A stretch of 64,000 nt of DNA from NCBI GenBank assembly GCA_938003835.1, contig CALKXJ010000004.1, positions 111,682 to 175,681 on the forward strand, written 5' to 3'. The notes under the pieces were generated by a model. The model was given only the letters and a program-made list of their open reading frames with translations, was not told the DNA's origin and did no database searches. The translations under genes and the position numbers were made by a program. Below are positions 17,636 through 27,529 of this stretch, piece by piece. How positions within the stretch are numbered: position 1 is the first letter of the stretch; every line of letters starts with the position of its first letter. The stretch comes from an uncultured Bryobacteraceae bacterium (GTDB taxonomy: Bacteria > Acidobacteriota > Terriglobia > Bryobacterales > Bryobacteraceae).

Positions 17636-19402
17636 TCACTCTCTCCGCAGGCGGTCGGTGACCTCGAAGTGACCGTCGGAGTTGAACGTGTGGAGGCCGT
17701 CCGCTCCGTCCGGCGGCGTGAGAGCCCCAACCTCGGTTTCGGCGTAATCCGTGGGCGTCAACTTCACGATTTCCAGGAATCGGACGGCGCGCCCATAGCT
17801 TCCGGCGCCGTCCTGTGCGGGGCGGATCAGGCGGGAACCGTCGTGGAAAATCGCGCCGGCCGGGCGGGCCTGCCGGATATCGGCCGAGATCGGATTGGCC
17901 GGGTGCCAGGTCCACGGATCGAGCAAGGTGGGCGCGTGGAACAGGCAGAGCTTCACGGAGGCGGCCCGCGGGTCCCGCGCGGCGGCGAAGAACCAGTAGC
18001 GGTCTTCGCCGCGCAACACAGTTACGTCGAGCAGCCCGAAGTCGAACAGGTTGCGCTCCCGCACCCAGCCGTAGGGAAACTGCGTGGCGCGGTAGAGAGT
18101 AACCTTCCCGCTCTGCGCCGCCTCCGGGATCATGAAGAATTCGCCATCCGCGGCAAAGACGAACGGGTAGGAGAGATGCCAGGGCTCGTCGAGCGCCGCC
18201 CTGATCTCTCCGGCGATTCCCTCCGGGCCGAGTTCGGCGCAGGCGATGTGGCCTCGCCGGAGGCGGCAGTCGTACCGCTCGAAGAATAACCACGTTCGCC
18301 CCAGGTGGCGCACCACGAACGGGTCCGCGTAATCGTAACCGCGAGGCGGCTGGAGCCACCGGAAGCCCTCTGCCGAGTCGGGAATGCAGCGGCTGCCGCG
18401 AGCGGCCGCGGGCCGGAACCCGATCGACCATCGCCGGGAGCGAGGAAGCACCTGCGCCAGACGCGCCGCCGCGCTGCGGGAGAGCCGCCGGGCGAGAAAG
18501 ACGGCCATTTCGCGATTGGAGGGGGTGCGATAGATGCGCCGCTGCCCCCGGTATGGAACGGAACCGGGCGCGCGTTCGAGCAGATGGTCCCAGCCAAACT
18601 CGTGCAGGTCATGCAGCGCGCGAATGGCCAGGTGAAGCGAAGCGAGGTACGGAGCCAGGCGGTTGCGGCTGACCGAGATGCCGGCCTCCGTCGCGGCGAT
18701 CACCCGGTCGAGCACCAAACCGGCGTCCAGCTCCTCGCGGAGAACCTGCAAGAGGGCGCCGGAACAGGGATGCGCCTCGTAGAGCTCCCAGAAGTGAGGG
18801 GGGCCTCCCCGGTAGAACTCGTTGTCGCCGTGATGGTACGACCAGATGCCGTAGCGGGCGACCTCGAGAATCTCGCCCCGTATGATGTTGAAGCCGAACC
18901 GCAGAATGACATCGAGCTCGAGCTCCCGGAGACGCCGCACGGTCGGCTCGTCAAAGCGGTGTGTAAACCGGCTCGCGAGCGGCACGGTGACGATGCGCTC
19001 CGCCTCGTCCAGTAGCGGAGAGCAGTCGACTGGACGAAACAGGGAAGCGGTGGCAGGAAAGCGCTTTTCGTCCCAGCGCAAGTAGAGCGTCCAGGCGAGC
19101 CTCTTGCGCCTCTGGGGATCGCGCACCAGGCGCAGCAAGGTGCTCAATCTGCCCTGGCCGTGCGGCGCCGCCGCCTGCGATGGCGCACCGTTCAGCACCA
19201 CGGCGCACAGCCTGGAATGGTTGGAGCGCGCCACCTGCTCGAGAATCGCCGCGAAGAACGCGATCGGGCTCATGTCGTCGAGCATCACGCCGACGCGCAG
19301 GGGCGGCCGCGTGGTGTTCGACGAGACGAGGTAATAGCGGTCGAACAGCTCCGAACGGAGTGTCGAGGGAATCTCCAGCCTCGGCCTGGCGTCGGGCGAC
19401 AT
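17636..19402 (-). CDS. Formyltransferase-like / five-blade beta-propeller fusion
   Basis: A 588-residue two-domain protein. Residues about 33-290 resemble the formyltransferase N-terminal fold: PLRVGVMLDD, then LDVILRFGFNI and YGIWSYHHGDNEFYRGGPP, equivalent to the NxHxSLLPxxRG active-site strand. His190 and Asp226 (LDAGLVL) are kept, but the usual Asn is Ser188. Residues about 355-588 begin YADPFVVRHLGRTWLFFE and repeat DG/strand patterns like GH43-type or GIPC glucosamine-transferase N-terminal propellers. The fusion suggests formylation or carbohydrate-linked chemistry on a sugar, an inference. It is divergent from the O-methyltransferase gene. Confidence 0.65.
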   Translation of the reverse strand: MSPDARPRLEIPSTLRSELFDRYYLVSSNTTRPPLRVGVMLDDMSPIAFFAAILEQVARSNHSRLCAVVLNGAPSQAAAPHGQGRLSTLLRLVRDPQRRKRLAWTLYLRWDEKRFPATASLFRPVDCSPLLDEAERIVTVPLASRFTHRFDEPTVRRLRELELDVILRFGFNIIRGEILEVARYGIWSYHHGDNEFYRGGPPHFWELYEAHPCSGALLQVLREELDAGLVLDRVIAATEAGISVSRNRLAPYLASLHLAIRALHDLHEFGWDHLLERAPGSVPYRGQRRIYRTPSNREMAVFLARRLSRSAAARLAQVLPRSRRWSIGFRPAAARGSRCIPDSAEGFRWLQPPRGYDYADPFVVRHLGRTWLFFERYDCRLRRGHIACAELGPEGIAGEIRAALDEPWHLSYPFVFAADGEFFMIPEAAQSGKVTLYRATQFPYGWVRERNLFDFGLLDVTVLRGEDRYWFFAAARDPRAASVKLCLFHAPTLLDPWTWHPANPISADIRQARPAGAIFHDGSRLIRPAQDGAGSYGRAVRFLEIVKLTPTDYAETEVGALTPPDGADGLHTFNSDGHFEVTDRLRRE

Positions 19403-19526
19403 GCTTTTGAAAGGGCGCAGCCGAATCTCAATTCATTAAAGCAAAGGTACCGGGAGCTTCCGGCGCGGCCTCTTCGCCCAGCCACAAGGCTCTTGCGCGA
19501 TCATGTTGGGCGAAGGAGGCGATGCC

Positions 19527-20540
19527 GTGTTAGGATTTCTCGGGTTGCTCGCGATGGCCATGGAGGCGCCTGGCGTTTCGTTTCAGAACCTGATGGAGAC
19601 GATGCGCAACTTCCAGGAGAGCCGCGTGCTTCTGGCCGCGGTGGAACTCGATGTCTTCACCGCGGTGGGCCAGGGGGGTACGGCGGCGGAAGTGGCCTCG
19701 CGCCTCGGCGCCCACCCGCGCGGCACCGAGATGCTCCTCAACGCGCTGGTGGCGCTCGGGGCCCTCACGAAAAGCCGGGGCGTCTACCGGAACACGCCCG
19801 AGACGGCGCGCTATCTGGTGGCTGGCTCCCCTGACAACCAGCGGCCCGCGCTCATGCATACAGTGCACGTCTGGAAGGCCTGGACGACGCTCACCGACGC
19901 GGTCCGCGCCGGCACGGCGGTGACGCCGCCCGGAGTCGAAGGACGAGACCCGCAGTGGACGCAGGCCTTCATCGCCGCAATGCACCGCGGGGCGCTCTCG
20001 GCCGCGCCGGCGGTGGTGGCCGCCGTGGGGGCCGCCTCGGTTCGCCGTCTCATCGATCTGGGCGGCGGCTCGGGCGCCTATTCGATCGCCTTCGCTCAGG
20101 CAAATCCTGAACTCCAGGCCGAGGTGCTCGATCTGGCCTCCGTCGTCCCGATCGCGGAGAGGCACATTGCGGAAGCGGGGCTCACGGGCCGGGTGAAGAC
20201 GCGCGTCGGTGATCTGCTCAAGGACGAGTTCGGCTCGGGCTACGACCTGGCGCTGCTGTCTTCGATCTGCCACATGTTCAGCCCCGAGGAGAATCGGGAC
20301 CTGCTGCGCCGCACCTTCCGGGCGCTCGTGCCCGGCGGGCGCGTGGTGATCCGCGACTTCATTCTCGAGCCGGACAAGACGGCGCCTAAATGGGCCGTGC
20401 TGTTTGCGCTGAACATGCTGGTGGCGACGCGCGGCGGCGCTACCTACACCGAGGCGGAATACGCCTCCTGGCTCCAGGAGGCGGGCTTCGTTTCCATCGA
20501 GCGCCCGCAGTCCGATCTCATCCTCGCACGCCGGCCCTGA
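19527..20540 (+). CDS. SAM-dependent O-methyltransferase (acetylserotonin/hydroxyneurosporene type)
   Basis: About 337 residues. GTG 19527 is chosen because GGAGG lies seven bases upstream; ATGs at 19554 and 19560 are alternatives. Residues about 30-110 form the winged-helix dimerisation domain (ESRVLLAAVELDVF, TAAEVASRLGAH). The SAM-binding motif I is LIDLGGGSGAYS, followed by an acidic strand (EVLDLASVV) and the catalytic-region segment LSSICHMFSPEEN. Such enzymes methylate small hydroxylated molecules. The 3' end overlaps the convergent alcohol dehydrogenase gene by 23 bp. The substrate is unknown. Confidence 0.82.
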   Translation: MLGFLGLLAMAMEAPGVSFQNLMETMRNFQESRVLLAAVELDVFTAVGQGGTAAEVASRLGAHPRGTEMLLNALVALGALTKSRGVYRNTPETARYLVAGSPDNQRPALMHTVHVWKAWTTLTDAVRAGTAVTPPGVEGRDPQWTQAFIAAMHRGALSAAPAVVAAVGAASVRRLIDLGGGSGAYSIAFAQANPELQAEVLDLASVVPIAERHIAEAGLTGRVKTRVGDLLKDEFGSGYDLALLSSICHMFSPEENRDLLRRTFRALVPGGRVVIRDFILEPDKTAPKWAVLFALNMLVATRGGATYTEAEYASWLQEAGFVSIERPQSDLILARRP

Positions 20541-21681
20541 GCAGGATCTCGCGAAGCTCCTTCGCGGAGAGCACGACTGGGTTACCCTTCATCGAGCTGG
20601 CGCGCGCGGCCTTCTCGGCAACCGAGTTCAGGTCGCTTTCGCGGACCCCCCAGGCGGCGAGCGGCGGGATCCGGAGTTCCGCGGTGAGGCGCTCCACCCA
20701 AGCGGCGCCGTCCTCCGGCTCCGCGCTCTCCTCGCCGGTGAGGAGTTGGGCGATCTTCCGGTAGCGAATGAGCGCCTCGCTTTGGGGATCGCGCGCCCGG
20801 AGCGCGGCGATGTTCGCCTGCATGACGGGCGCAAGCAAAGCGGCGCAGACAGCCCCGTGGGGGGCATCGAACATCCCGCCGATCGGCGCGGCGAAGCCGT
20901 GCACCGCGCCCAGCCCGGCGTTGGCCAGGGCGAGACCGCTCAGCAGGCTGGCGAGCGCCATGTCTGTGCGCGCCTCGCGGTCGCTGCCGTCGCGGCAGGC
21001 CCGCACGAGCGAGCGGGCCGCGCGGCGGATGCCCTCCAGGCAAAACAGATCGGTAAACGGATTGGCCCGGATGGAAACGTAAGGCTCGATGAGCTGTGTG
21101 AGCGCGTCCATGCCCGTGCTGGCGGTGATGGCCGGCGGAAGATCGAGCGTAAGCTCCGGATCCACGACCGCCAGGCGAGCCAGCATCAGCGGGCTGCGCA
21201 GGCTGGCCTTTACCTTGTGCTCGGGCGATGCCAGGACGGCGTTGCGCGTGACTTCGGCGCCCGTGCCCGCCGTGGTGGGCACGGCGATGAAGGGAAGAGG
21301 TGTGCGCTCCAGGGGACGCCCTTGGCCGATCACTTCGAGGTAGTCGAGCGGATCGCCTTCGTTGGCTGCGAGCGCCGCGACGGCTTTGGCTGCGTCAATG
21401 GCGCTGCCGCCGCCGAAACCGATCACGGCCTGGGCACCGTGGCTGCGCGCCGCTGCCGCTCCGTGGCGCACCAGTTCGACCGTGGGCTCGCCTGACACCT
21501 CCAACCGGTCGACGGCCAGCCCGGCCGCTTCGAGCTGGGCTGCCAGCGAGTCGGCGCGAGCTTGAGGCAGTCCCCAGACGAGCATGACGCGCGAGCCGAG
21601 CCGGCGTGTCTCGCCTGCAACCTCGCCCGCGACGCCCGCGCCGAACAGGATGCGGTTCGCGGTGGCGAATTCGAAGCGCAT
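20518..21681 (-). CDS. Iron-containing alcohol dehydrogenase
   Basis: A 387-residue group III alcohol dehydrogenase from ATG 21681. [14 protein letters not shown] is the family start. The NAD loop [13 protein letters not shown] and [17 protein letters not shown] are family signatures. The metal site includes [20 protein letters not shown] with two His. Members reduce or oxidise short aldehydes and alcohols such as lactaldehyde, propanediol or ethanol. The upstream monooxygenase gene ends 9 bp before this start, so the two are probably co-transcribed. Confidence 0.9.
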   Translation of the reverse strand: MRFEFATANRILFGAGVAGEVAGETRRLGSRVMLVWGLPQARADSLAAQLEAAGLAVDRLEVSGEPTVELVRHGAAAARSHGAQAVIGFGGGSAIDAAKAVAALAANEGDPLDYLEVIGQGRPLERTPLPFIAVPTTAGTGAEVTRNAVLASPEHKVKASLRSPLMLARLAVVDPELTLDLPPAITASTGMDALTQLIEPYVSIRANPFTDLFCLEGIRRAARSLVRACRDGSDREARTDMALASLLSGLALANAGLGAVHGFAAPIGGMFDAPHGAVCAALLAPVMQANIAALRARDPQSEALIRYRKIAQLLTGEESAEPEDGAAWVERLTAELRIPPLAAWGVRESDLNSVAEKAARASSMKGNPVVLSAKELREILLRAGVRG

Positions 21682-21689
21682 CGCCGCGA

Positions 21690-21995
21690 CTACCACGCCT
21701 CGTCGGGCGGAAAGACGTTGGTGTAGCGGACGCTCGAGCGCGGCTCGGCCATCATCTCGGCCACCGCGTCCCGCCACTTCTGATAGTGAGCGGTTTCCTT
21801 ATGAGCGGCCGGAGCCTGCTCGTCGCGGTAAACCTCCACCAGAATGAAGCGCGTGGGATCGTCGGCCTGCTGGAGGACGTCGAAACGGGCCACGCCCGGC
21901 TCGGTGACGCTGGCCCGGGCGTTCTCCAGGGTCGCCTCCCGGAAGGCTTCGATGAACAGCGGCTTGACGTGCACGTGAACGTGGATGACGATCAT
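21690..21995 (-). CDS. Antibiotic-biosynthesis-monooxygenase-fold protein (LsrG/YgiN-like)
   Basis: A 101-residue ABM-domain (dimeric alpha/beta barrel) protein starting at ATG 21995 with [11 protein letters not shown], then [21 protein letters not shown] and a C-terminal [12 protein letters not shown] segment. This is the pattern of cofactor-free quinol monooxygenases and the LsrG isomerase. The pairing with an iron alcohol dehydrogenase suggests metabolism of a small carbonyl compound, but no specific pathway can be named. Confidence 0.8.
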   Translation of the reverse strand: MIVIHVHVHVKPLFIEAFREATLENARASVTEPGVARFDVLQQADDPTRFILVEVYRDEQAPAAHKETAHYQKWRDAVAEMMAEPRSSVRYTNVFPPDEAW

Positions 21996-22088
21996 CGCGG
22001 AAAACCTCTCGTCCTCAGGCAATCCTACGTCCGCCTGCCGCCCCGAGGCAAGCTGCCGCAGCCGGCCGCTAGAATCGAAGTGAGACCT

Positions 22089-22865
22089 ATGTCAGACAAG
22101 CTCGTTATTGCCGGTCGCGAATTTCGCTCCCGGCTGATCGTCGGCACCGGCAAGTACCGCTCGTTCGAGGAGATGGCGCGTTGCCACGAGGCCTCGGGAG
22201 CCGAGATGGTCACCGTTGCCGTCCGGCGCGTCAATCTGACCGACCGCAGCAAGGAATCGCTGCTTGACTATATCGACCGGTCGAAATTCTTCATCCTGCC
22301 GAATACGGCCGGCTGTTACACCGCCGATGAAGCGGTCCGGACGGCGCGGCTGGCGCGCGAAGTGGGGCTGTCGAACTGGATCAAGCTCGAGGTGATCGGC
22401 GAGCAGAAGACGCTGTTTCCGGACAACGAGGGACTGCTCGAGGCCACGCGGGTTCTGGTCAAGGAGGGTTTCGTCGTCCTGCCGTACACGAACGACGATC
22501 TGGTGTTTGCGCGGAAGCTGATCGATGCCGGCGCGGCGGCGGTGATGCCGCTGGCGGCGCCGATCGGATCCGGCATGGGCATCCAGAACTACTCGAACCT
22601 GCGCATTCTGCGCGAGATGATCACCGAGGTGCCGCTGATCGTCGACGCGGGCGTGGGCACGGCCTCCGACGCCACCATCGCCATGGAGCTCGGCTATGAC
22701 GGCATTCTGATGAACACGGCCATCGCCGAGGCGCAGAATCCGGTAAAGATGGCCGAGGCCATGAAGCACGCCGTGATTGCCGGGCGCCTGGCCTTCGAGG
22801 CCGGACGCATCCCGAAGAAACTCTACGCCAGCGCTTCCAGTCCGCTCGAAGGCGTCGTTCGATAA
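22089..22865 (+). CDS. thiG: Thiazole synthase
   Basis: A 258-residue TIM-barrel enzyme of the usual ThiG length, starting at ATG 22089. It opens [19 protein letters not shown]. The Schiff-base Lys99 is in [22 protein letters not shown] and the phosphate loop [11 protein letters not shown] are diagnostic. ThiG condenses 1-deoxy-D-xylulose 5-phosphate, dehydroglycine and ThiS thiocarboxylate to the thiazole of thiamin. No thiS, thiH/thiO, thiF or thiC is nearby, so the gene stands outside a thiamin operon. The patatin gene starts 10 bp after its stop. Confidence 0.96.
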   Translation: MSDKLVIAGREFRSRLIVGTGKYRSFEEMARCHEASGAEMVTVAVRRVNLTDRSKESLLDYIDRSKFFILPNTAGCYTADEAVRTARLAREVGLSNWIKLEVIGEQKTLFPDNEGLLEATRVLVKEGFVVLPYTNDDLVFARKLIDAGAAAVMPLAAPIGSGMGIQNYSNLRILREMITEVPLIVDAGVGTASDATIAMELGYDGILMNTAIAEAQNPVKMAEAMKHAVIAGRLAFEAGRIPKKLYASASSPLEGVVR

Positions 22866-22875
22866 ACTGGCCGGC

Positions 22876-23979
22876 ATGGCCACATTCGACGTCGTCTTTG
22901 AAGGCGGCGGCGCCAAGGGCGTCGCCTTTGCCGGCGCGCTCGAGGTGCTCTACCAGGGCAACCACCGGCTGGCCCGCCTCGTCGGCACCTCGGCCGGCGC
23001 GATCACCGCCGCGCTCTGCGCCGCCGGTTTCACGCCCGCGGAGATGCTCGCCGCGGTCGGCGAGCGCGTGGACGGCAAACCGCGCTTCACCCGGTTCATG
23101 GACGTACCCGCGCGGAATTCCTTCGACGCCGGACGCCTGGAGCGAAGCCTGCTTCTTCAGATGCTCGAATCCATCGACGTGCCCTTCATTCCCGAGGCGA
23201 TCGAGCGCCGCTTCGACCGCGCCTTGCTCCATGCGCTGCTGGCCAACCCGCTCTACGCCCAACTGTTCTCGTTCGTCGAGTGCGGGGGGTTTTTCGCCGG
23301 ACGGGCCTTTCTCGACTGGATTCAGGAGAAGCTAGCCTTCAAGGGCATTGCCCCGAACGACACGCTGGCCGTCTTTCACGCCAAGACCGGCGCCGATCTG
23401 TCCCTGGTGGTCTCCGACACGACGGAGATGGAGATGCTGGTGTTGAATCACCGGACGGCGCCGGACGTGCCGGTGGCCTGGGCGGTCCGGATGTCGATGA
23501 GCATACCGTTCGTCTGGCAGGAGGTGATCTGGAGGGCGGAATGGGGCACGTATCTCGGGCGGAGCAAGACGGGAAACGTGATCGTCGATGGCGGCGTACT
23601 CTCGAACTTTCCCATGCGGCTGATTGCCACCTCGGATGAATTCGTGCGGGCCATTATGGGCGAGGCTAGCCCGTTCGAAGCGCTCAATCTCGGCCTCATG
23701 ATCGATGAGAATCTTCCGGTTCCGGGCGCGGCGGCGAAGGCCCCTCCGGCGGGCAGCTTCCTCGACTTTCCTCCCGTCCGTCGCGTGGCCCGGTTGCTGG
23801 ACACCATGATGGGCGCCTGGGACTCCGAGATGGTACGCCGCTTTAACGCCGAGATCTGCCGGCTGCCGGCGAAAGGGTATGGGGTGCTCGAGTTCGACAT
23901 GGAGGGTGCGCGCCTGGACCTGCTCCTCCAGGCGGCGCGGCAGGCCATGACGGAGCACCTGAGGGCACGCCTGCGCTGA
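22876..23979 (+). CDS. Patatin-like phospholipase
   Basis: A 367-residue patatin-family serine lipid hydrolase from ATG 22876. The oxyanion loop is FEGGGAKGVAFAGALEVL, the nucleophile elbow GTSAG follows, and the catalytic Asp is in VDGGVLSNFPM. This is the complete Ser-Asp dyad. No signal peptide is present, so it is probably cytoplasmic or effector-like. Family members hydrolyse phospholipid or lysophospholipid acyl esters. It follows thiG closely; the two are functionally unrelated but may share a transcript. Confidence 0.9.
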   Translation: MATFDVVFEGGGAKGVAFAGALEVLYQGNHRLARLVGTSAGAITAALCAAGFTPAEMLAAVGERVDGKPRFTRFMDVPARNSFDAGRLERSLLLQMLESIDVPFIPEAIERRFDRALLHALLANPLYAQLFSFVECGGFFAGRAFLDWIQEKLAFKGIAPNDTLAVFHAKTGADLSLVVSDTTEMEMLVLNHRTAPDVPVAWAVRMSMSIPFVWQEVIWRAEWGTYLGRSKTGNVIVDGGVLSNFPMRLIATSDEFVRAIMGEASPFEALNLGLMIDENLPVPGAAAKAPPAGSFLDFPPVRRVARLLDTMMGAWDSEMVRRFNAEICRLPAKGYGVLEFDMEGARLDLLLQAARQAMTEHLRARLR

Positions 23980-23991
23980 GACCGGGGCCTT

Positions 23992-25071
23992 TCAAGCCAG
24001 GCTCAGGTTCGCTTTGGCCGCGATGGACAAAGCGGCGGTCTCACCCCGGCTCAGTTTGGCGAATGCGGCGGCGGCGATCATCGCCGCATTGTCCGTCGCC
24101 AGGTGCGGCGTGGGGAAGTGCACGGGCAGGGGCAGGCGCGCCGAGGCGGCTTCGCGCCGCAAAGACGAGTTCGACGCCACGCCGCCGGTGATGATGATCG
24201 AGCGCGCCCCACACTGCTCGGCCGCCTCCGCGGCGCGCCGCAGCAGCTCTTCCACCACCGTCCACTGAAACGAAGCGATCAGATCCAGCGTGCGCTGCGG
24301 TGTGACCTCGAGCCACTGCGCCACGGTGGGACGGCCGACCGCGGCCACGAGTTTGCGCCGCCGGGCGACCTCCTCGTCGAGTTCGTGCTGCTCGTACCAG
24401 CGGAGCACGGCCGTCTTCAGGCCGCTGAAGCTGAAGTCGAGCGGGTTGCCTTTCATGCGGGCCAGAGTGAAGCGCACGGCGCGGGGATTGCCATAGGGGG
24501 CGAGCCGGTCGATGACCGGGCCGCCGGGGTAGGTGAAGCCCAGCAGCTTGGCCACCTTGTCGAAGGCCTCTCCGGCCGCGTCGTCTCGGGTCCGGCCGAG
24601 CAGGCGGTAGCCGAGCCCGGCGGTGACCTCGTACATGTGCGTATGCCCTCCGCTCACCACCAGCGCCAGGGCAGGGAAGTCGACCGGCCGGCCGCTGCGG
24701 CGCGCCTCGACGAGCACGGCATGAATGTGGCCTTCCAGGTGGTTCACCGCCACCAGCGGCCGGGCCAGCGCGAAGCTGAGCGACTTGGCGAAGGTCAGCC
24801 CGACCAGCAGCGAACCCACCAGGCCCGGACCCTGCGTCACCGCGATGGCGTCGAGATCCGCATAGCGCGTGCCGGCCTCCTCGAGCGCCGCCCGCACCAC
24901 CGGCACGATCGCCCGGAGGTGTTCCCGGGAGGCCAGCTCCGGCACTACCCCGCCGTAGCGGCCGTGCGTGGCAAGCTGCGAGGCGACGACGCTCGAAAGG
25001 ATCGCTTCGCCGGAGGCGACCACGGCCGCGGCGGTCTCGTCGCAGGAGGTCTCGATCCCCAGGATCTGCAA
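23992..25071 (-). CDS. tsaD: tRNA A37 threonylcarbamoyltransferase
   Basis: A 359-residue TsaD (Kae1/Qri7 family) starting at TTG 25071 with [16 protein letters not shown]. The metal-binding HLEGHIHA and VSGGHTHMY motifs and the nucleotide loop [12 protein letters not shown] are all present. TsaD transfers the threonylcarbamoyl group to A37 of ANN-decoding tRNAs, with TsaB and TsaE. It is divergent from queA, with a 25-bp gap, so two tRNA-modification genes share one control region. Confidence 0.96.
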   Translation of the reverse strand: MQILGIETSCDETAAAVVASGEAILSSVVASQLATHGRYGGVVPELASREHLRAIVPVVRAALEEAGTRYADLDAIAVTQGPGLVGSLLVGLTFAKSLSFALARPLVAVNHLEGHIHAVLVEARRSGRPVDFPALALVVSGGHTHMYEVTAGLGYRLLGRTRDDAAGEAFDKVAKLLGFTYPGGPVIDRLAPYGNPRAVRFTLARMKGNPLDFSFSGLKTAVLRWYEQHELDEEVARRRKLVAAVGRPTVAQWLEVTPQRTLDLIASFQWTVVEELLRRAAEAAEQCGARSIIITGGVASNSSLRREAASARLPLPVHFPTPHLATDNAAMIAAAAFAKLSRGETAALSIAAKANLSLA

Positions 25072-25096
25072 GTTGCTATTCTACCGTTGGCGCCGG

Positions 25097-26164
25097 ATGG
25101 AACTGGCCGAATTCGACTATCACCTGCCCCCGGAGCTGATCGCGCAGGAGCCGCTCGAGGACCGGGCGGCCTCCCGCATGCTGGTGCTTCACCGGGCCGA
25201 GGGGCGGTGGGAGGACCGCGTCTTTCGTGATCTGCCGGCGTACCTGGGGCCGGGGGACTGCCTCGTCTTGAACGACTCCAGGGTGCTGCCTTCGCGTCTT
25301 TTCGGAAAGCGCAAAGGAGTGCGCTCGTTGCCCATCGGCAAGCGGAATCCGAAGCGGTGGCAGTACCTGAGCGGCCGGGTCGAGGTGCTGCTGTTGCGGC
25401 CATTGAGCCCGGACGCGCTCACCTGGGAGGCGCTGGTGCGGCCGGGCCGGAAGATGCGCCCGCGCGAGGTAGTCGAGTTTTCCGATTCGCTCAAGGCGGA
25501 GATCACCGGCTGGGGCGAATACGGGCTCCGGACGCTGCGGTTCGAGCTGGACGGCGATATTTACGACGCGCTGGACCGCGTCGGCCATGTCCCTTTACCG
25601 CCATACATCCGCCGTCCGGACCGGCCGGAGGATCGCGAGCGGTACCAGACCGTCTACGCGCGCGAGCGAGGGTCGGCCGCAGCGCCCACCGCGGGCCTGC
25701 ATTTTACGCCGGAAGTGATCGAGGCCTGTCGCGCCGCCGGCGCCGAAATCGCGTATGTGACGCTGCACGTCGGTCTCGGCACGTTCCAACCCCTCCACAC
25801 CGGCGTTGTCGAGCAGGCAAAGCTCCACGCGGAAGTTTTTCGCATCACCGAGGAGAACGCCGCGCGGATGCGCCAGGCCCGGCGCCTGGTCGCGGTGGGG
25901 ACCACCAGCGTCCGCACGCTCGAGACAGTGGCGCGCACGGGGCCGCTCCGGGCTGCGAGCGGGGAAACCGACCTGTTCATCTACCCGGGCTTCGAGTTCC
26001 GCGTGACCGGGGCGCTGCTGACGAACTTTCACCTGCCGCGCTCGAGCCTGTTGCTTCTGGTGGCGGCTTTCGCGGGCAAGGAGCTGACGCTGGCGGCTTA
26101 CGCCCACGCCGTGCGCCAGCGCTACCGGTTTTACTCCTACGGCGACTGTATGTTGATTCTCTGA
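25097..26164 (+). CDS. queA: S-adenosylmethionine:tRNA ribosyltransferase-isomerase
   Basis: A 355-residue QueA of standard length from ATG 25097. It begins FDYHLPPELIAQEPLEDR and contains APTAGLHFT, YVTLHVGLGTFQP, VGTTSVRTLE and NFHLPRSSLLLLV, all characteristic. QueA adds a cyclopentene epoxide from SAM to preQ1 in tRNA, making epoxyqueuosine. Its stop is one base from the stop of the convergent gdhA gene. Confidence 0.97.
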   Translation: MELAEFDYHLPPELIAQEPLEDRAASRMLVLHRAEGRWEDRVFRDLPAYLGPGDCLVLNDSRVLPSRLFGKRKGVRSLPIGKRNPKRWQYLSGRVEVLLLRPLSPDALTWEALVRPGRKMRPREVVEFSDSLKAEITGWGEYGLRTLRFELDGDIYDALDRVGHVPLPPYIRRPDRPEDRERYQTVYARERGSAAAPTAGLHFTPEVIEACRAAGAEIAYVTLHVGLGTFQPLHTGVVEQAKLHAEVFRITEENAARMRQARRLVAVGTTSVRTLETVARTGPLRAASGETDLFIYPGFEFRVTGALLTNFHLPRSSLLLLVAAFAGKELTLAAYAHAVRQRYRFYSYGDCMLIL

Positions 26165-26165
26165 T

Positions 26166-27461
26166 TCACGGGTAGAGCCCGCGCAGCGCCGTGGCTTCGG
26201 CCACCCGCCCGACACCGAGCATGTTGGCAGCCAGGCGCATGCCCACCCGGCGCTCCATGTGGATGTCGAGCACTTCGTGAAAGGCCTCCTTCATGGCGCG
26301 CTCGAGCTTTCCATTCACCGTGCCGGCGTCCCAGCGCTCGTGCTGCTCGTTCTGCACCCACTCGAAGTAGGAGACGGTGACGCCCCCCGCGTTGCAGAGG
26401 ATGTCAGGAATCAGGAAGATGCCGCGGTTCTCGACCACCCTGTCGGCGGCCGGGGTCAGCGGGCCGTTGGCCGCCTCGGCGATGATCTTGGTGCGGAGCC
26501 GGGAAGCGGTGTCGGCATCGACCGCGTTCTCGAGCGCGGCCGGGATGAGGATGTCGCACTCGAGCGCGAGCAGCTCCTCCGGACTGATCGGTTCGGCCAG
26601 CGGGAAACCCACGACGGTGCCGGTATGCTCCTTGTGGAGCATCAGCTTGGGGATGTCCAGGCCCTGAGGGTTATAGACGCCGCCTTTGGAATCATTGACG
26701 GCAATGACCAGGGCTTGGTGTGCGTCCAGCAGGTTGGCGGCGGTGGCGCCGGCGTTGCCGAAGCCCTGCACCACGACCTTGGCCTCCTTGAGCCGGATCC
26801 GCAGATGTTCGCAGGCCATCTCGATCGTGTAAAAGACGCCGCGTCCGGTGGCCTCCGAGCGCCCTTCCGAGCCGCCCAACGGGAGCGGCTTGCCGGTGAC
26901 GACGGCGGGCACGGGGTACCCCTCGCTCTTGACCATGCTGTAGGTATCCATGATCCACGCCATCACCTGCGGGTTGGTGTAAACATCGGGTGCGGGAATG
27001 TCCTGGCGGGGACCGAGCAGGGGCAGGATGCCGACGGCGTAGCGCCGGGTGATGCGCTCCAGCTCTCCCGCGGAGAGCTCCTTCGGATTACAGACGACGC
27101 CGCCTTTGCCGCCTCCGAAAGGAAGATTCAACACGGCGCATTTCCAGGTCATCCACATCGCCAGCGCCTGGACCTCCTCGAGGGTGACGCCGGGGTGGTA
27201 CCTGATGCCGCCCTTAGCCGGACCCCGCGAGGTATTGTGCTGCACGCGGTAGCCGGGGAAGCAGCGGACCTGGCCCGAGTCCATCTTCACCGGGACGGAG
27301 ACCATCAAGACCCGCTCGGGGTATTCGAGCATAGCCCGCAGATCGGCGGAAAGCTCGAGCGCCTCGGCAGCCAAGCGAAAGTTGGCCAAGGCATGATCGA
27401 GCGCGGTGGGAGCCGCCTTGTGCGCGGACGCAATTGGTTCTAACAGGGACTGAGTTGCCAT
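26166..27461 (-). CDS. gdhA: Glutamate dehydrogenase (Glu/Leu/Phe/Val family)
   Basis: A 431-residue enzyme. The catalytic Lys lies in MTWKCAVLNLPFGGGKGG, a family signature. The C-terminal Rossmann domain begins VVQGFGNAGATAA. Oxidative deamination of glutamate, or the reverse, links nitrogen and carbon metabolism. Length and sequence fit the roughly 430-residue hexameric bacterial/archaeal type. On the minus strand a TATACT box lies just upstream of the ATG at 27461, too close for a normal leader, so it may be coincidental. Confidence 0.92.
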   Translation of the reverse strand: MATQSLLEPIASAHKAAPTALDHALANFRLAAEALELSADLRAMLEYPERVLMVSVPVKMDSGQVRCFPGYRVQHNTSRGPAKGGIRYHPGVTLEEVQALAMWMTWKCAVLNLPFGGGKGGVVCNPKELSAGELERITRRYAVGILPLLGPRQDIPAPDVYTNPQVMAWIMDTYSMVKSEGYPVPAVVTGKPLPLGGSEGRSEATGRGVFYTIEMACEHLRIRLKEAKVVVQGFGNAGATAANLLDAHQALVIAVNDSKGGVYNPQGLDIPKLMLHKEHTGTVVGFPLAEPISPEELLALECDILIPAALENAVDADTASRLRTKIIAEAANGPLTPAADRVVENRGIFLIPDILCNAGGVTVSYFEWVQNEQHERWDAGTVNGKLERAMKEAFHEVLDIHMERRVGMRLAANMLGVGRVAEATALRGLYP

Positions 27462-27529
27462 AGAAGCTCAGTAGTATAGCGAATTCCTCTTTCTGCTGGT
27501 CGATACGCCTCCCTCCGCCACGTGCGGGG

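Noticed and set aside
15796..17730. Antisense frame of over 600 codons spanning several genes
   Set aside because: It crosses the GHMP kinase start and runs antisense to the Tat protein gene; no motif supports it.
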